DNA from: an uncultured Gammaproteobacteria bacterium
GTDB taxonomy: Bacteria > Pseudomonadota > Gammaproteobacteria > Steroidobacterales > UBA11654
NCBI GenBank assembly: GCA_902553145.1
Contig: CACDKD010000001.1
Coordinates: 277,786-341,785 of the forward strand
Length of the DNA stretch: 64,000 nt
Direction: 5' to 3'
This document shows, in pieces, positions 39,542 through 49,003 of this stretch (positions within the stretch are counted from its first letter, which is position 1; every line of letters begins with the position of its first letter). Under the pieces are notes generated by a model that saw nothing but the letters and a program-made list of their open reading frames with translations, searched no databases and was not told the origin of the DNA. The translations under genes and the position numbers were made by a program.

Positions 39542-40604
39542 GAGCGATAACTTCATCAATTTTTACTTGAACGTCATTGACTTCAATCAGTTCCATTGCC
39601 TTTGGTTCCTTTACTTTTGTACCCCACTTTGACTTCTCTACCTCTCTGCCTTCAAATAGCGCCATGGCTTCTGGGTATTTATCAATCGTCCAGTTTTTTG
39701 AATAATACGGGCCACTCCGCTTTAGATTGCTCATTGCATAAAGCCCAATGACTGGTTTCCCCATTACAGTTCCAATATGAGCTGGCCCAGAATCTGGTGA
39801 GATTACGAATTGCGAATGTTTAATGATTGCTGCCATCCCTCTGATGCTTGTTTTTCCAATTAGATTGATAAATTTTTTACCAAAGGCCTGATCATTGATG
39901 CTTTCAGAGTATTCAATCTCTGTTTGAGATAACCCTCCAGTGACAATCACCTGTATATCTTCAAGTCCCAAAAGATATTTAAATATTTGTATAAAATTCT
40001 CAACTGGCCAACTTCGATTATAGCTCCTACCGTATCTTTGGCTACTGCATGGGCTGATCACGCACGTGATTTTATTTTCATCAATATACTTTTTGATTTC
40101 ATTCTCTTCAGGATCAATGCTCAATTGCCTCCATGTTGGACGACCATCGTTTTGAGTTAAGTGATTCACGAATTCAATCATCCCATCGGCAACATGTTGT
40201 TCTCTTCTGGCAGGAATGTATTCATTGCAAAACAGGCTCTGTTTGTCACGAGATCTTGCCTTGTCAAACCCCACCTTTCTTTTAGATGGAATCATGGTGC
40301 TTATCAGATTTGCAGACATCGAAGCATGCATGTTTAAAAGAACATCAAATTTTCTTTCTTTTAAATCATCTCTAATTTTCAACATCGCCCTCATGAGGTT
40401 TGATTTATCCACAGTGAAGAACTCAATGTCATCGATATCTTTGAATAATTGGTATTCATTTTTGCCTATCACCCAAGCGACTTTTGCATTTGGCATTTCT
40501 TCTTTTAGATGATTAATTGCTCCCAAAGCGTGACAGCAATCACCTAGTGCTGATAATCTTAGAATGCAAATTTGATTTGCAGCTTTGGAAAAATCTATAG
40601 ACAT
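39516..40604 (-). CDS. Glycosyltransferase family 9, LPS heptosyltransferase-like
   Basis: The 362-residue protein shows the GT9 fold: ILRLSALGDCCHALGAI at the N-terminus, VGFDKARSRDKQSLF, SPCSSQRYGRSYNRSWPVENF, and the C-terminal VISPDSGPAHIGTVMGKPVIGLY. These blocks are found in WaaC, WaaF and WaaQ heptosyltransferases of the inner core. It faces the Kdo kinase gene with only six bases between the two start codons. Which core position it modifies cannot be stated. Confidence 0.85.
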   Translation of the reverse strand: MSIDFSKAANQICILRLSALGDCCHALGAINHLKEEMPNAKVAWVIGKNEYQLFKDIDDIEFFTVDKSNLMRAMLKIRDDLKERKFDVLLNMHASMSANLISTMIPSKRKVGFDKARSRDKQSLFCNEYIPARREQHVADGMIEFVNHLTQNDGRPTWRQLSIDPEENEIKKYIDENKITCVISPCSSQRYGRSYNRSWPVENFIQIFKYLLGLEDIQVIVTGGLSQTEIEYSESINDQAFGKKFINLIGKTSIRGMAAIIKHSQFVISPDSGPAHIGTVMGKPVIGLYAMSNLKRSGPYYSKNWTIDKYPEAMALFEGREVEKSKWGTKVKEPKAMELIEVNDVQVKIDEVIAHVRKRDQD

Positions 40605-40610
40605 AGAACT

Positions 40611-41324
40611 ATGAGCAACTTATTAATTCAAGACAATGAAAACATCATCATATATGCAGATGATTTGATCAAGGATATTAATAAAGACTTTTTTGAAGCA
40701 AATAAATGGCTTCAGATCCAAGGCACGAATGTGATCGGTTCAGGCAGAGGCGAAACTATCTTTTTTTCACATCAGAATCTCAAGTGTGTGTTAAAGCATT
40801 ATCATAGAGGAGGGATACTGGGTCGTTATATTAAGGACCATTATTTTTGGACAGGAATCAATGGATCAAGATCAATTCGCGAGTTCAAGAGACTGAATGA
40901 ACTTTTTGCAATGGGTTTGTCGGTTCCAAAGCCCATCGGAGCTCGAGTCAAAAAATCAGGCATCACATACACTGCCGATTTGATAACCGCTGAGATAGAA
41001 AACGCCAAAACACTCTCGGAACTAATTGCAGCTGATTACATTGATAAAAATGTTTGGGAAGCCATCGGTAGATGCCTTCGTTTGTTTGAGGAAAAAAGGA
41101 TTTATCATCCGGATTTGAATACCAATAATATCCTCATAGATGAGACCCTTGAGGTTTTTTTAATTGATTTTGATGTCGCATCAAGACTCCATGAGAAAAT
41201 TGGATCGTCCAACAAGACACTTAATCGTTTTCATAGGTCATTAAAAAAAACCTATTTACAAAATAAAAAAGAATTTTCAGAGAGCGATTGGAAGATCATT
41301 CTCAGTCATTACTCTATTGATTGA
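40611..41324 (+). CDS. kdkA: 3-deoxy-D-manno-octulosonic acid kinase
   Basis: The protein has about 237 residues and the KdkA features: LKHYHRGGILGRYIKDHYFW, then FKRLNELFAMGLSVPKPIGA, the catalytic loop HPDLNTNNIL, and the metal-binding LIDFD. KdkA phosphorylates the Kdo residue of lipid A-Kdo, as in Haemophilus and Vibrio, where a single Kdo is capped by phosphate. ATG at 40611 is chosen; an in-frame upstream start would overlap the divergent gene. The LPS acyltransferase gene converges on it with an 11-base overlap. Confidence 0.9.
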   Translation: MSNLLIQDNENIIIYADDLIKDINKDFFEANKWLQIQGTNVIGSGRGETIFFSHQNLKCVLKHYHRGGILGRYIKDHYFWTGINGSRSIREFKRLNELFAMGLSVPKPIGARVKKSGITYTADLITAEIENAKTLSELIAADYIDKNVWEAIGRCLRLFEEKRIYHPDLNTNNILIDETLEVFLIDFDVASRLHEKIGSSNKTLNRFHRSLKKTYLQNKKEFSESDWKIILSHYSID

Positions 41325-42258
41325 CGTATGGATCGCTTTGAGATTCTTGTTTTTTAAAACGACGATGAACCCAATAATATTGCTCTTTTTTACTAACGAT
41401 ATGGGATTCAAGACACTCATAAAAGTCCTGTAAAAATTTCTGCGGATCTTCCCGGTCTTCATTGTTCATTTCCGGATATACAGTAAGCACATAATCTCCA
41501 TTTGGCAATCTCTCCGGAAAATAAGGAAGCACTGTGCAACCTGTCATTTCTACAAATCTACATATGGCAGGTGTTGTTGGTGCGTCTTGCCCAAAAAAAC
41601 TTACATTCACCGAATTTTTTCCAATAAAATTCTGATCGGAGGCATACCAGACAATCTTTTTTTCTTTGAGTGCTTTAATTAAGTTTTTTACCTCAAACTT
41701 TGTGACAAGACTGTCAACGGATTTTAGACGAGCGTTTCTAAAAAAACGATTGATGATGGGATTGCTGCCAAGACGATACATGCCAACCATTTCAGGCATT
41801 TTTGGTGCAATTGCTTCTCTGCCAATAAATGCAGTGATTTCCAATAAGGTAAAATGTGCACTCAATAGGACCACGCCATGATTTTTTTTCACGGCCTTTT
41901 GAAGGTTCTCTAAGCCCTTTATTTGCGTAACTTTTGCAATGCTTTTATCTGATTTCCATCTTGCAATGCAGACCTCAAAGAAACCAATTCCAAGCGAGAC
42001 AAAATGTTTTTTGACCAATTTATTCTGTTCTTTTTCATTGAGATCTGGAAAACACAGTTCAATATTCCTTTTTGCAATGTCCTTTCGTTTTGATGGAATG
42101 AAATAGAGGGTATATCCAATTATCCTGCCCAATGATTGCATGACCTTAATTGGAAGAAATGCAATCACTCTTACTATGAGTAATAACAGCAGTATTAGCC
42201 AATTATTTGGCTTCAGGTAGTCTCTAAACTCGACGTTTTTTGGGTCAGAATTATCCAT
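41314..42258 (-). CDS. Lipid A acyltransferase (LpxL/HtrB family)
   Basis: The protein has about 314 residues. An N-terminal membrane helix ([16 protein letters not shown]) is followed by the LpxL/LpxM active-site motif HFTLLE (His-x4-Glu), [14 protein letters not shown], and a C-terminal YYWVHRRFK block. It adds a secondary acyl chain to lipid A at the inner membrane. ATG 42258 is preferred over the TTG at 42267. LpxL, LpxM and LpxP cannot be separated from this sequence. Confidence 0.88.
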   Translation of the reverse strand: MDNSDPKNVEFRDYLKPNNWLILLLLLIVRVIAFLPIKVMQSLGRIIGYTLYFIPSKRKDIAKRNIELCFPDLNEKEQNKLVKKHFVSLGIGFFEVCIARWKSDKSIAKVTQIKGLENLQKAVKKNHGVVLLSAHFTLLEITAFIGREAIAPKMPEMVGMYRLGSNPIINRFFRNARLKSVDSLVTKFEVKNLIKALKEKKIVWYASDQNFIGKNSVNVSFFGQDAPTTPAICRFVEMTGCTVLPYFPERLPNGDYVLTVYPEMNNEDREDPQKFLQDFYECLESHIVSKKEQYYWVHRRFKKQESQSDPYVNQ

Positions 42259-42291
42259 ACATCTCAATTACGAATTCAGTATACTCAACTT

Positions 42292-42666
42292 ATGAATAAA
42301 AAAAATCTAGATCATTTATCTCAAGAACAACATTACGTCACTCAAGAAAAGGGGACAGAAGCTCCTTTTTCAGGAGAGCTCTTGCACAACAAAGAGAAGG
42401 GCACTTATCAATGTGTTTGCTGTGGAGCCGATCTTTTTAGCTCAAATACAAAATTTGATTCCGGTACTGGGTGGCCAAGTTTTTATGATGTCGTGAGCTC
42501 AGATGCTGTGAAAGTTAAGGTGGACAACAGTCACGGCATGATCAGAGAGGAAGCTCTTTGTGGATATTGTGAAGCGCATTTAGGCCATGTTTTCAGTGAC
42601 GGCCCTCAACCAACGGGGTTACGCTATTGCATTAACTCTCTATCTCTTGATTTCAAGAAGGATTAA
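42292..42666 (+). CDS. msrB: Peptide-methionine (R)-S-oxide reductase
   Basis: The 124-residue protein is a single MsrB domain with zinc ligands Cys41/Cys44 and Cys90/Cys93, [18 protein letters not shown], and catalytic Cys113 in RYCINS. It repairs R-sulfoxides of methionine using thioredoxin. Its TAA stop shares the palindrome TTAA (42663-42666) with the stop of the convergent PEBP gene. It diverges from the lpxL-like gene with 33 bases between starts. Confidence 0.95.
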   Translation: MNKKNLDHLSQEQHYVTQEKGTEAPFSGELLHNKEKGTYQCVCCGADLFSSNTKFDSGTGWPSFYDVVSSDAVKVKVDNSHGMIREEALCGYCEAHLGHVFSDGPQPTGLRYCINSLSLDFKKD

Positions 42667-43289
42667 CCCACGTCGGGATTAAGGCTGTATAAACCTGTTA
42701 ACTCTGTCTGATCAATAATATGGCCCTGCATTGCAGCAATGACTTCTTCTGAGGTGAATGTTCCGCTAACAGGACATTCATCGAAATCACATGCAAACAT
42801 TTGGAATCGATAATGATGAGGAATTTCATCGTTCCAAGGAGGGCACGGCCCTTCATATCCAAAATAATTCCCCTGCATCTCAGGGTCGCCCGCCATAAAC
42901 TTTGTGTAATCATTAATTCCCTGTCGAGAACCGGTTGGGCCAGATGGATTTTGTTTTCCACCAGGTGTAATGCCATCGGAACATTCGCCTTCATCAACAG
43001 AGCCGTCCTCTGCTTTTATATCAACCATGACCCAATGATAAAAATTGACTCTAGGCAAATCCTTTGAAATGGTTTTTCCCTCTTTATTAAAATTATCCAA
43101 AGAAGAGGGGACATCCGTATCAACGCAAATCAGAACCAACGATTCAGCTTCTTCATGGATTTCTGACCAGATGAGCTGAGGATTTTTATTTTTCCCAAGA
43201 GCCATGTGATTTTCAGTGTCTTTTATACCAAAAGCACATCTTTCGGGAATGTATTCTTGATGCTGGAAGGTATTTGATAGAAGTTTCAT
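42663..43289 (-). CDS. YbhB/YbcL-family (PEBP-like) protein
   Basis: The 208-residue protein has the phosphatidylethanolamine-binding protein fold, with [21 protein letters not shown] and the [16 protein letters not shown] block that forms the ligand pocket. It resembles E. coli YbhB and YbcL. No signal peptide is seen, so it is cytoplasmic. Function in bacteria is unclear. It starts three bases after the upstream membrane protein stop. Confidence 0.85.
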   Translation of the reverse strand: MKLLSNTFQHQEYIPERCAFGIKDTENHMALGKNKNPQLIWSEIHEEAESLVLICVDTDVPSSLDNFNKEGKTISKDLPRVNFYHWVMVDIKAEDGSVDEGECSDGITPGGKQNPSGPTGSRQGINDYTKFMAGDPEMQGNYFGYEGPCPPWNDEIPHHYRFQMFACDFDECPVSGTFTSEEVIAAMQGHIIDQTELTGLYSLNPDVG

Positions 43290-43292
43290 GGT

Positions 43293-44297
43293 TTATCCTT
43301 TTCCAATAGAAAATTTCTTAGGCTGTATCAATAATACTAACCCCGCAAATAGAATAGAACAAATCCATAGAGTTCCTGAAACAAAGAATATTTCATACCA
43401 TGTGTCCCATCCTTTGTAGCTATATACCGAAATAAAAGCACCTGTAAAAGCAGTCCAAATAAGCCAACGCATCTTCTGACTGATGGGCAAACCATACATT
43501 TGAGTTACAACAAAAACACCCAAGAAGCCAAACACGAACATTGGCCAGTTGTGCCCTGCTGCGAGAGCAACCAATAATGCATGCAAGACAACTGTTGCCT
43601 CTAAAAAGATTGTCCATTTAGGGTTTAAGTGCATACGTGTAAAGAAAAGACTTCCTTGGAGTAGAAGCAAAAACATGTATAGGAATCCCATCAAGTGCCC
43701 TTGTGTTCCTACCATTGGGTGATACCAGAATGTGTAAATCGTTGCCCAAGCAAAATAATATCCGTGATATTTCCTGATACTGACAGCTGCATTAGTTACA
43801 AAACCAATCTTCTTACCAAAGAACAGTCCTCGTCTTTGGTTTTCCATGATCAATACCATGAAAAGAAGAACAATCACCGACCATTGTGCCGACACTTCTA
43901 AAACATCTTGAGCCAGACCGTCATACCAAAATCCAGTTTGTAACAAGTGAAGTGAAATGAAGAAAGCATTTGCAAGAAGTGCCCCGACGTTAAACCAATG
44001 CAGACCATTTGTATATCCAGGCTTTTCTACTTGTGCCCTGTATATCAGCCACCATATGCTTCCTTGGTGTCCCAAATACATTAACCAAACAGAAGCGCGA
44101 GTGATCCATGTAGGGTCATTCAATTGCCATTTATACCAAAATGCGACTCCTTCTGGCCTAGGCAAAAGATCGGGTGTTAGAAACCAATAGCTGTCGGCGA
44201 AATATATCAATGCAGTAAATAAAAAACTAAAAATAATTCCAAGCTTGAGCGCAGAATTTGAATCGATTGTATTCAGTTTCTCAAGGTAATTCTTCAT
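43293..44297 (-). CDS. Uncharacterised polytopic membrane protein
   Basis: I do not recognise this 334-residue protein. It has nine or ten likely membrane segments spread over its whole length, many Trp, Tyr and Phe residues at the borders, and several His residues near the helices (HQG, HLLQ, HGYY, HPMVGTQGH, HAL, HNW). These could bind a cofactor, but no known signature is visible. It is co-directional with, and three bases upstream of, the PEBP-like gene. Confidence 0.6.
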   Translation of the reverse strand: MKNYLEKLNTIDSNSALKLGIIFSFLFTALIYFADSYWFLTPDLLPRPEGVAFWYKWQLNDPTWITRASVWLMYLGHQGSIWWLIYRAQVEKPGYTNGLHWFNVGALLANAFFISLHLLQTGFWYDGLAQDVLEVSAQWSVIVLLFMVLIMENQRRGLFFGKKIGFVTNAAVSIRKYHGYYFAWATIYTFWYHPMVGTQGHLMGFLYMFLLLLQGSLFFTRMHLNPKWTIFLEATVVLHALLVALAAGHNWPMFVFGFLGVFVVTQMYGLPISQKMRWLIWTAFTGAFISVYSYKGWDTWYEIFFVSGTLWICSILFAGLVLLIQPKKFSIGKG

Positions 44298-44365
44298 AAG
44301 ATCTATTGGTTCACAATTATGATTATTTTATATAACATCGAAATATAGATCATTTTGAGAAAAAA

Positions 44366-44809
44366 GTGTCAGACTTCTTTAAATTTTTAAAATCGGACCC
44401 AAGAGAAATGCAAGAGGATGACGATGTTAATCCTGTTGAGATGGCCGCTGCCGTTCTGCTAATTGAAATGGCAAGAGCAGATTTTGAGCAAGCAGATCTT
44501 GAAAACGCAACAATCATCGAGCTATTGCAGGAGTACTTCGTAATGAATCTTGAGGATGCAAATGAGCTATTTGATGAGGCAGAGGAGATTGCAGATAATT
44601 CTGTATCTTTGCATGAGTTCACTCGCACCCTTCACGAGACACTCAACGATGAAGCTAAAAATGAGATCATTGAAATGCTTTGGCGACTTGCATTGGTCGA
44701 TGACACTCTGGATCGTTACGAAGATTATTTGGTCAGAAAAATAGCTGATTTGCTTTATGTATCAAATTCAAATGTTCTTCGAATCAAACATGAGTTAACC
44801 AGTAATTAA
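44366..44809 (+). CDS. TerB-family protein
   Basis: The 147-residue protein is all-helical with AAAVLLIEMARADFEQADLE near residue 28 and MLWRLALVDDTLDRYEDYLVRKIADLL near the end, the acidic paired-helix pattern of TerB/DjlA-like domains. The start is GTG at 44366. It overlaps the convergent dgcN gene by 15 bases. TerB domains bind metals and sit at the membrane in stress systems; this one is alone, with no other ter genes. Confidence 0.82.
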   Translation: MSDFFKFLKSDPREMQEDDDVNPVEMAAAVLLIEMARADFEQADLENATIIELLQEYFVMNLEDANELFDEAEEIADNSVSLHEFTRTLHETLNDEAKNEIIEMLWRLALVDDTLDRYEDYLVRKIADLLYVSNSNVLRIKHELTSN

Positions 44810-45847
44810 GGTGGACTGTATTTTTTTAACCAGAGGAGTGATGTCCTCAAAAATTGGGTTCAGTACTGGCATGCCAGTCTCTTCTCTTAATTGAGATGTA
44901 TCGAATGACTCACTTGAATTAATTGCAATTCCAATGACTTCTTTTCCGTAATGCTTAATCAATTCAATTTCATCCATTACTGATGGGATAATGGCTTCAG
45001 CCGCTTCACAATTATCAAAATATTTTCTCTCTGCTGGATGTGCCAGAACAACCGCATCTATATTTCCGGAGAGCAAGATTTCTGAACCGCAAGGACCCGA
45101 AGGATTTCGGAGTGAAGATTGGCCCTCAATCAGCATTAAATCTGGCTCTTCTTCTGTTGCGCAATCAATGATTGCTTTTTCGAGTTCACCTGAAACAAAA
45201 TCGTTCAAGGTCGAGTCAAGAATCAAACCGTGTTTAAATCCCTGAAGATAACCTGTTTGCCCCGTATATATTACTTCTGTTTTTACATCAGCATTTCTTA
45301 AAGCTTCAACCAAAAACTGACACATTGTCCTTTTTCCTGTCGCACAATCTGTTCCTAGGACTGCAATCTTGGGAATCTTTATTTTTTTAATATCGCCGTT
45401 CCAGAACCTCAATTGTTCTGCTTTCTTTGGTTTCCTGATGTCGTGAATCTTTGCACCATTTTTTTGAGCAATTTCTATAAACTCAGGATCCTCTGATAGG
45501 AGTTGATGCAGACCGCAAACGACATCCATTCCTTGGCTGAGTGAATCTTTGACAATTGATCTGTGTTCGTTGGGAAGCATGCCTCCTCCAAATGCAACTC
45601 CCATTACAAGAAATTTCGGTTTTTCTGGTAATTCTTCTAGTGCAGAAGATAAATCTTTGTATATTTTCAAATTCTCTTTGCAATGCCTGACAAAATCTTC
45701 ACTCATTGAGCCGTGAAACCTTGGATCTATAAGACCCAAAATCTGAAAGCGATCTGAGTATCTCAGTAACCCATGTGCTGTTTTGGCATGAATATCATCA
45801 AGCAGACCCCCGCTGTAAAGCAATGCTGTGCCATAAATATCTTTCAT
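44795..45847 (-). CDS. dgcN: D-glutamate N-acetyltransferase DgcN (DUF1611)
   Basis: The 350-residue protein has a DUF1611 architecture: an N-terminal Rossmann-like half (GTALLYSGGLLDD, GVAFGGGMLP) and a C-terminal P-loop-like half with LGTDCATGKRT and QTGYLQGFKHGLILD. DgcN proteins acetylate D-glutamate before racemisation by DgcA. Its start overlaps the dgcA stop by four bases, so the pair is coupled. Assignment rests on the fold and this pairing. Confidence 0.82.
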   Translation of the reverse strand: MKDIYGTALLYSGGLLDDIHAKTAHGLLRYSDRFQILGLIDPRFHGSMSEDFVRHCKENLKIYKDLSSALEELPEKPKFLVMGVAFGGGMLPNEHRSIVKDSLSQGMDVVCGLHQLLSEDPEFIEIAQKNGAKIHDIRKPKKAEQLRFWNGDIKKIKIPKIAVLGTDCATGKRTMCQFLVEALRNADVKTEVIYTGQTGYLQGFKHGLILDSTLNDFVSGELEKAIIDCATEEEPDLMLIEGQSSLRNPSGPCGSEILLSGNIDAVVLAHPAERKYFDNCEAAEAIIPSVMDEIELIKHYGKEVIGIAINSSESFDTSQLREETGMPVLNPIFEDITPLVKKIQSTLITG

Positions 45848-46905
45848 GAAAAAACTCCTAGACCCGGTCTTTCAATTGCACTCATGATTCCATTCTCGCA
45901 TCTATACCCTCCCTCTATTAGGTCCCATCCTAAATCGAAAAAGCCATCTAAATCAATGTATTGAGTATTCTCACATGAGAGCGCAGTATGGAGTGCTGCC
46001 GAGATACTGATTTTGCTCTCATCAAAACATCCCCACATGAGTTCTATGCCATTCTCTTCAGCCAGTGATGCGATCTTCTTTGCAGCAAAAACTCCACCGC
46101 ATTTCATGAGCTTGATGTTAAATACTCCAAAGGGTTTTGGTTCCTTCAAGAGGCGTACTGCATCATCGAAGTTTTGAAGACTTTCATCCGCAACACAAAT
46201 CTTTCTAATCTCTTCAGGGAAATAGAGCATCTCATTATTTTGGTCTACCTCCATGGGCTGCTCTATTAGCTCGAGACCAAGATGAAGCGTCTTCTCGTAA
46301 AATTTAATCAGATCTTCTTTTGAGTAACCCCTATTGGCGTCAACCCGAATTTTTATTTTTTCAGGCTTCAATTCAAACAATGCTTTCATTCGCTCAATGT
46401 CTTCTTCAACACAGTCGCCAATTTTAATTTTTAAAATCGAGAATCCGTTGTCTATATGTTTCTTTGCCATCTCAATGGTTTTCTCCAAAGACGCAACACC
46501 AATTGTAATGGAAGTATCAAAAGATTGATGTTTTTTGCCCATAGCATCAACGAGTGTTTTCCCCTCTCTCTTTGCCCATAAATCATGTATTGCAATATCA
46601 ACGGCAGCATTTGCCTCTGTGTTCAAAGGCAATTCTGATGCAATCCAACCGAAAGTATTTTCAGTTAGTCCAAGTTCTTTTCCAACCAAAGACGATGAGA
46701 ACGATTCTAGAATATCGAAACACTCCTTAACAGATTCCTCGGAATCATTTTGTGTGGCACATGATCCAATCCCTATATTACCCTCTGAATCTTCTAAGGT
46801 GATGAACGTATTTTTAATTGAATCGTGAACATGCCCTGCAATCGCCCAAGGCTCTTTCAATTGCATGTCATGTGTTACAACTTTTGCATTCTTTATAATC
46901 ATCAA
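45844..46905 (-). CDS. dgcA: N-acetyl-D-glutamate racemase DgcA (enolase superfamily)
   Basis: The 353-residue protein is an enolase-superfamily enzyme with the dipeptide-epimerase-like sites: Lys-x-Lys in LKIKIGD, Asp in RVDANRGYS, Glu in LELIEQP, Asp in CVADESL, and a final Lys in NIKLMKCGG. The two lysines on opposite faces support 1,1-proton transfer (epimerisation). Next to dgcN it is best read as DgcA, making N-acetyl-L-glutamate; a general L-Ala-D/L-Glu epimerase is the alternative. Confidence 0.82.
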   Translation of the reverse strand: MMIIKNAKVVTHDMQLKEPWAIAGHVHDSIKNTFITLEDSEGNIGIGSCATQNDSEESVKECFDILESFSSSLVGKELGLTENTFGWIASELPLNTEANAAVDIAIHDLWAKREGKTLVDAMGKKHQSFDTSITIGVASLEKTIEMAKKHIDNGFSILKIKIGDCVEEDIERMKALFELKPEKIKIRVDANRGYSKEDLIKFYEKTLHLGLELIEQPMEVDQNNEMLYFPEEIRKICVADESLQNFDDAVRLLKEPKPFGVFNIKLMKCGGVFAAKKIASLAEENGIELMWGCFDESKISISAALHTALSCENTQYIDLDGFFDLGWDLIEGGYRCENGIMSAIERPGLGVFS

Positions 46906-46911
46906 TTGATT

Positions 46912-47499
46912 CTAAACCAGATGCCTGAAATTGGCGCACACAATTCCATCAAGAAGTATTTTACTGGTTAAGTTTTGAGAGATGAGAATGGAAACTGACT
47001 GAATCAATACAATTGCAATGAAGGGCGAAAAATCCAAACCAGCAGGAACGGGTAGGCGTCTTCGGATCGGGTTCAGAACAGGAACAACCAATTGTCTTAT
47101 GAAATCTGAGAAAGCGCTATGTTGATTGGGTATCAGCCATGAAAAAATTGCGTGCAGAATTATCGAGAAAAAGAAAATCGTGAGCACAAGATCAAGAATT
47201 GATAACAAGGACAGAGAGAATAAATCAAAAACACCAGGGCCTTTGATGCAGTTCATTCCAAATAAAATCAGTCCAGAAAAGAACTCAATCATTAACGCAA
47301 GCAATATGGATAGAATGGCTAGCGTTTGAGGGTCAAACGATTTCCCAAGAGGGGAAATCAATCGATCAGTCATAAGGCCAATCGTTTTATTGATTTGATT
47401 GTATTCGCTGACCCAGCGCGATGAAAATACTCTGATGACCAGAAGCAATAAAACAAAATCAATGAGTGTTGTGAATAAAAATAGGGCGAGATCAGTCAT
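46912..47499 (-). CDS. yggT: YggT-family membrane protein
   Basis: The 195-residue protein has two YggT repeats: each begins with a membrane helix and continues with an amphipathic stretch, with the RLISPLGKSFDP and RQLVVPVLNPIRRRLP motifs. The NPIRR-Pro motif is typical of the family. YggT lies downstream of proC in many Gammaproteobacteria, as here, 18 bases after proC. Its role is poorly defined; it has been linked to osmotic or division functions. Confidence 0.88.
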   Translation of the reverse strand: MTDLALFLFTTLIDFVLLLLVIRVFSSRWVSEYNQINKTIGLMTDRLISPLGKSFDPQTLAILSILLALMIEFFSGLILFGMNCIKGPGVFDLFSLSLLSILDLVLTIFFFSIILHAIFSWLIPNQHSAFSDFIRQLVVPVLNPIRRRLPVPAGLDFSPFIAIVLIQSVSILISQNLTSKILLDGIVCANFRHLV

Positions 47500-47517
47500 T
47501 CAAAATAGCTGAGAAGA

Positions 47518-48333
47518 TTATTTGCTCTGACCCAGTTCAATTGATCTATTTCTTGCAGCTTCAATCGCGTCGTCCCAGACTTGATCCAAATCGTTCTCAT
47601 CAAGAGATTTAAAAGCAGCCTCGGTTGTTCCTCCTGGAGACATGACTTTTTTCTTAAGCGTTACAAGATCGTCTGCACTATTTAGGGCCAGTTGGCTTGA
47701 GCCAATGGCAGTTTGTATAGAGAGTGTCTCAGCAATTTCCTCTGGGATTCCTGATTTCATTGCTGCATTTTTGAGAAGATCCATCATATGAAAAAAATAG
47801 GCCGGTCCGCTTCCTGAGACAGCTGTGATTGAATGCATCCACTCTTCATTCTGTACCCATATTGTTTTGCCAACGGAATTAAAGATATACGTTGCCAATA
47901 CAATTTCACTTTCTGTTAGATTGGATTGAATTAAAGCAGAGACTCCTCTCCCTACTAGACAAGGCGTATTTGGCATAACTCTGCAAAGTTTGGAGTTTTC
48001 TCCAAAGAGCGACATCATCGATTCTATCTCAATACCAGCGGCCACAGAGATGATCATTGCTTCATTATTTTCGGCGGTAAAAGATTGCGCCGCCTCTTTG
48101 AAAACCTGAGGCTTTACACAGATGATGAGAACATCTGATTGGTCACAAACTTCTTGATTTTTTTTGTGCACATTGAGTTTCTTATTGAGAATTGAAAGGA
48201 TGTTTCTTCTGTCTTCACTTGGATCCGAGACATGTATTTTTGACGCATCATGTCCATGTAGAATAAGACCTCTAATGATTGCTTCTGCAACCATACCACC
48301 ACCTATGAATCCAATATTTTTACTCTCGTGCAT
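47518..48333 (-). CDS. proC: Pyrroline-5-carboxylate reductase
   Basis: The protein has about 271 residues with IGFIGGGMVAEAI at the N-terminus, CVKPQV, MPNTPCLVGRGVSAL, and the signature SGSGPAYFF plus SPGGTTEAA. It makes proline from pyrroline-5-carboxylate. ATG 48333 follows the yggS stop by one base and gives a standard length; the frame extends to a TTG at 48354 inside yggS. Confidence 0.95.
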   Translation of the reverse strand: MHESKNIGFIGGGMVAEAIIRGLILHGHDASKIHVSDPSEDRRNILSILNKKLNVHKKNQEVCDQSDVLIICVKPQVFKEAAQSFTAENNEAMIISVAAGIEIESMMSLFGENSKLCRVMPNTPCLVGRGVSALIQSNLTESEIVLATYIFNSVGKTIWVQNEEWMHSITAVSGSGPAYFFHMMDLLKNAAMKSGIPEEIAETLSIQTAIGSSQLALNSADDLVTLKKKVMSPGGTTEAAFKSLDENDLDQVWDDAIEAARNRSIELGQSK

Positions 48334-48334
48334 A

Positions 48335-49003
48335 TCAAAAACGCCTTTTTCCAAATAGTAATGTGCCTATTCTAATCATATTTGAGCCATTTTGAATGGC
48401 TATCTTATAATCATCAGACATTCCCATGGATAGCGTATCAAGTTCATGACCCTCTTTGTTTAAATCCAGAAATAGCCGATACAGCTTGGAAAAGCTTTTT
48501 TTTCTATCTTCAATGGAAGACTCCGGTATGGAAATTCCCATTAAGCCTCGGACTCGAATATTTTCTAGATTTCCCATCGCATTGATAAGTTTTCTTGCTC
48601 GATCAGAGTTGACGGATTCTCTGGTATCATCCTCATCAATCTTCACTTGAATGCACACATTCAAAGGTTTCGAACCAACCCTTTGATTGTTTAACCTTTC
48701 TGCTATTTTGTAACGCGTGATTGAATGCACCCAATCAAAGTGATTGGCGATTAGTTTTGTTTTATTCGATTGAATATTTCCAATAAAATGCCAGACCGCG
48801 TCCAAATCGAGCTCTGAAATCTTATCGACTGCCTCTTGAGCAAAGTTTTCAGCAAACTCCTTGATGCCCAATGCATGTAATTTTTTTATTTTTTCTAAGG
48901 GCTGTTTTTTTGAAACGGCAATGATCCTTGGCTTTCCGTTTGGGCAGTTTATTGCATTAATTTCAGAAAGGATCAGAGCAAGATTATTCTCAAGATCTTC
49001 CAT
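48335..49003 (-). CDS. yggS: YggS-family pyridoxal phosphate homeostasis protein
   Basis: The protein has about 222 residues and the PLP-binding TIM-barrel features: AVSKKQPLEKIKKL with the Schiff-base lysine, FAENFAQEA, WHFIGNIQSNK, GLMGI, and SMGMSDDYKIAI. It binds PLP and balances vitamin B6 and amino acid pools. ATG at 49003 shares a base with the stop of the upstream PyrK-like gene (TAATG). The yggS-proC-yggT order is conserved in Gammaproteobacteria. Confidence 0.93.
   Translation of the reverse strand: MEDLENNLALILSEINAINCPNGKPRIIAVSKKQPLEKIKKLHALGIKEFAENFAQEAVDKISELDLDAVWHFIGNIQSNKTKLIANHFDWVHSITRYKIAERLNNQRVGSKPLNVCIQVKIDEDDTRESVNSDRARKLINAMGNLENIRVRGLMGISIPESSIEDRKKSFSKLYRLFLDLNKEGHELDTLSMGMSDDYKIAIQNGSNMIRIGTLLFGKRRF

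Noticed and set aside
44366-44809. Tellurite resistance operon
   Set aside because: Only one TerB-like domain protein is present; no terC, terD or terZ genes are near it.
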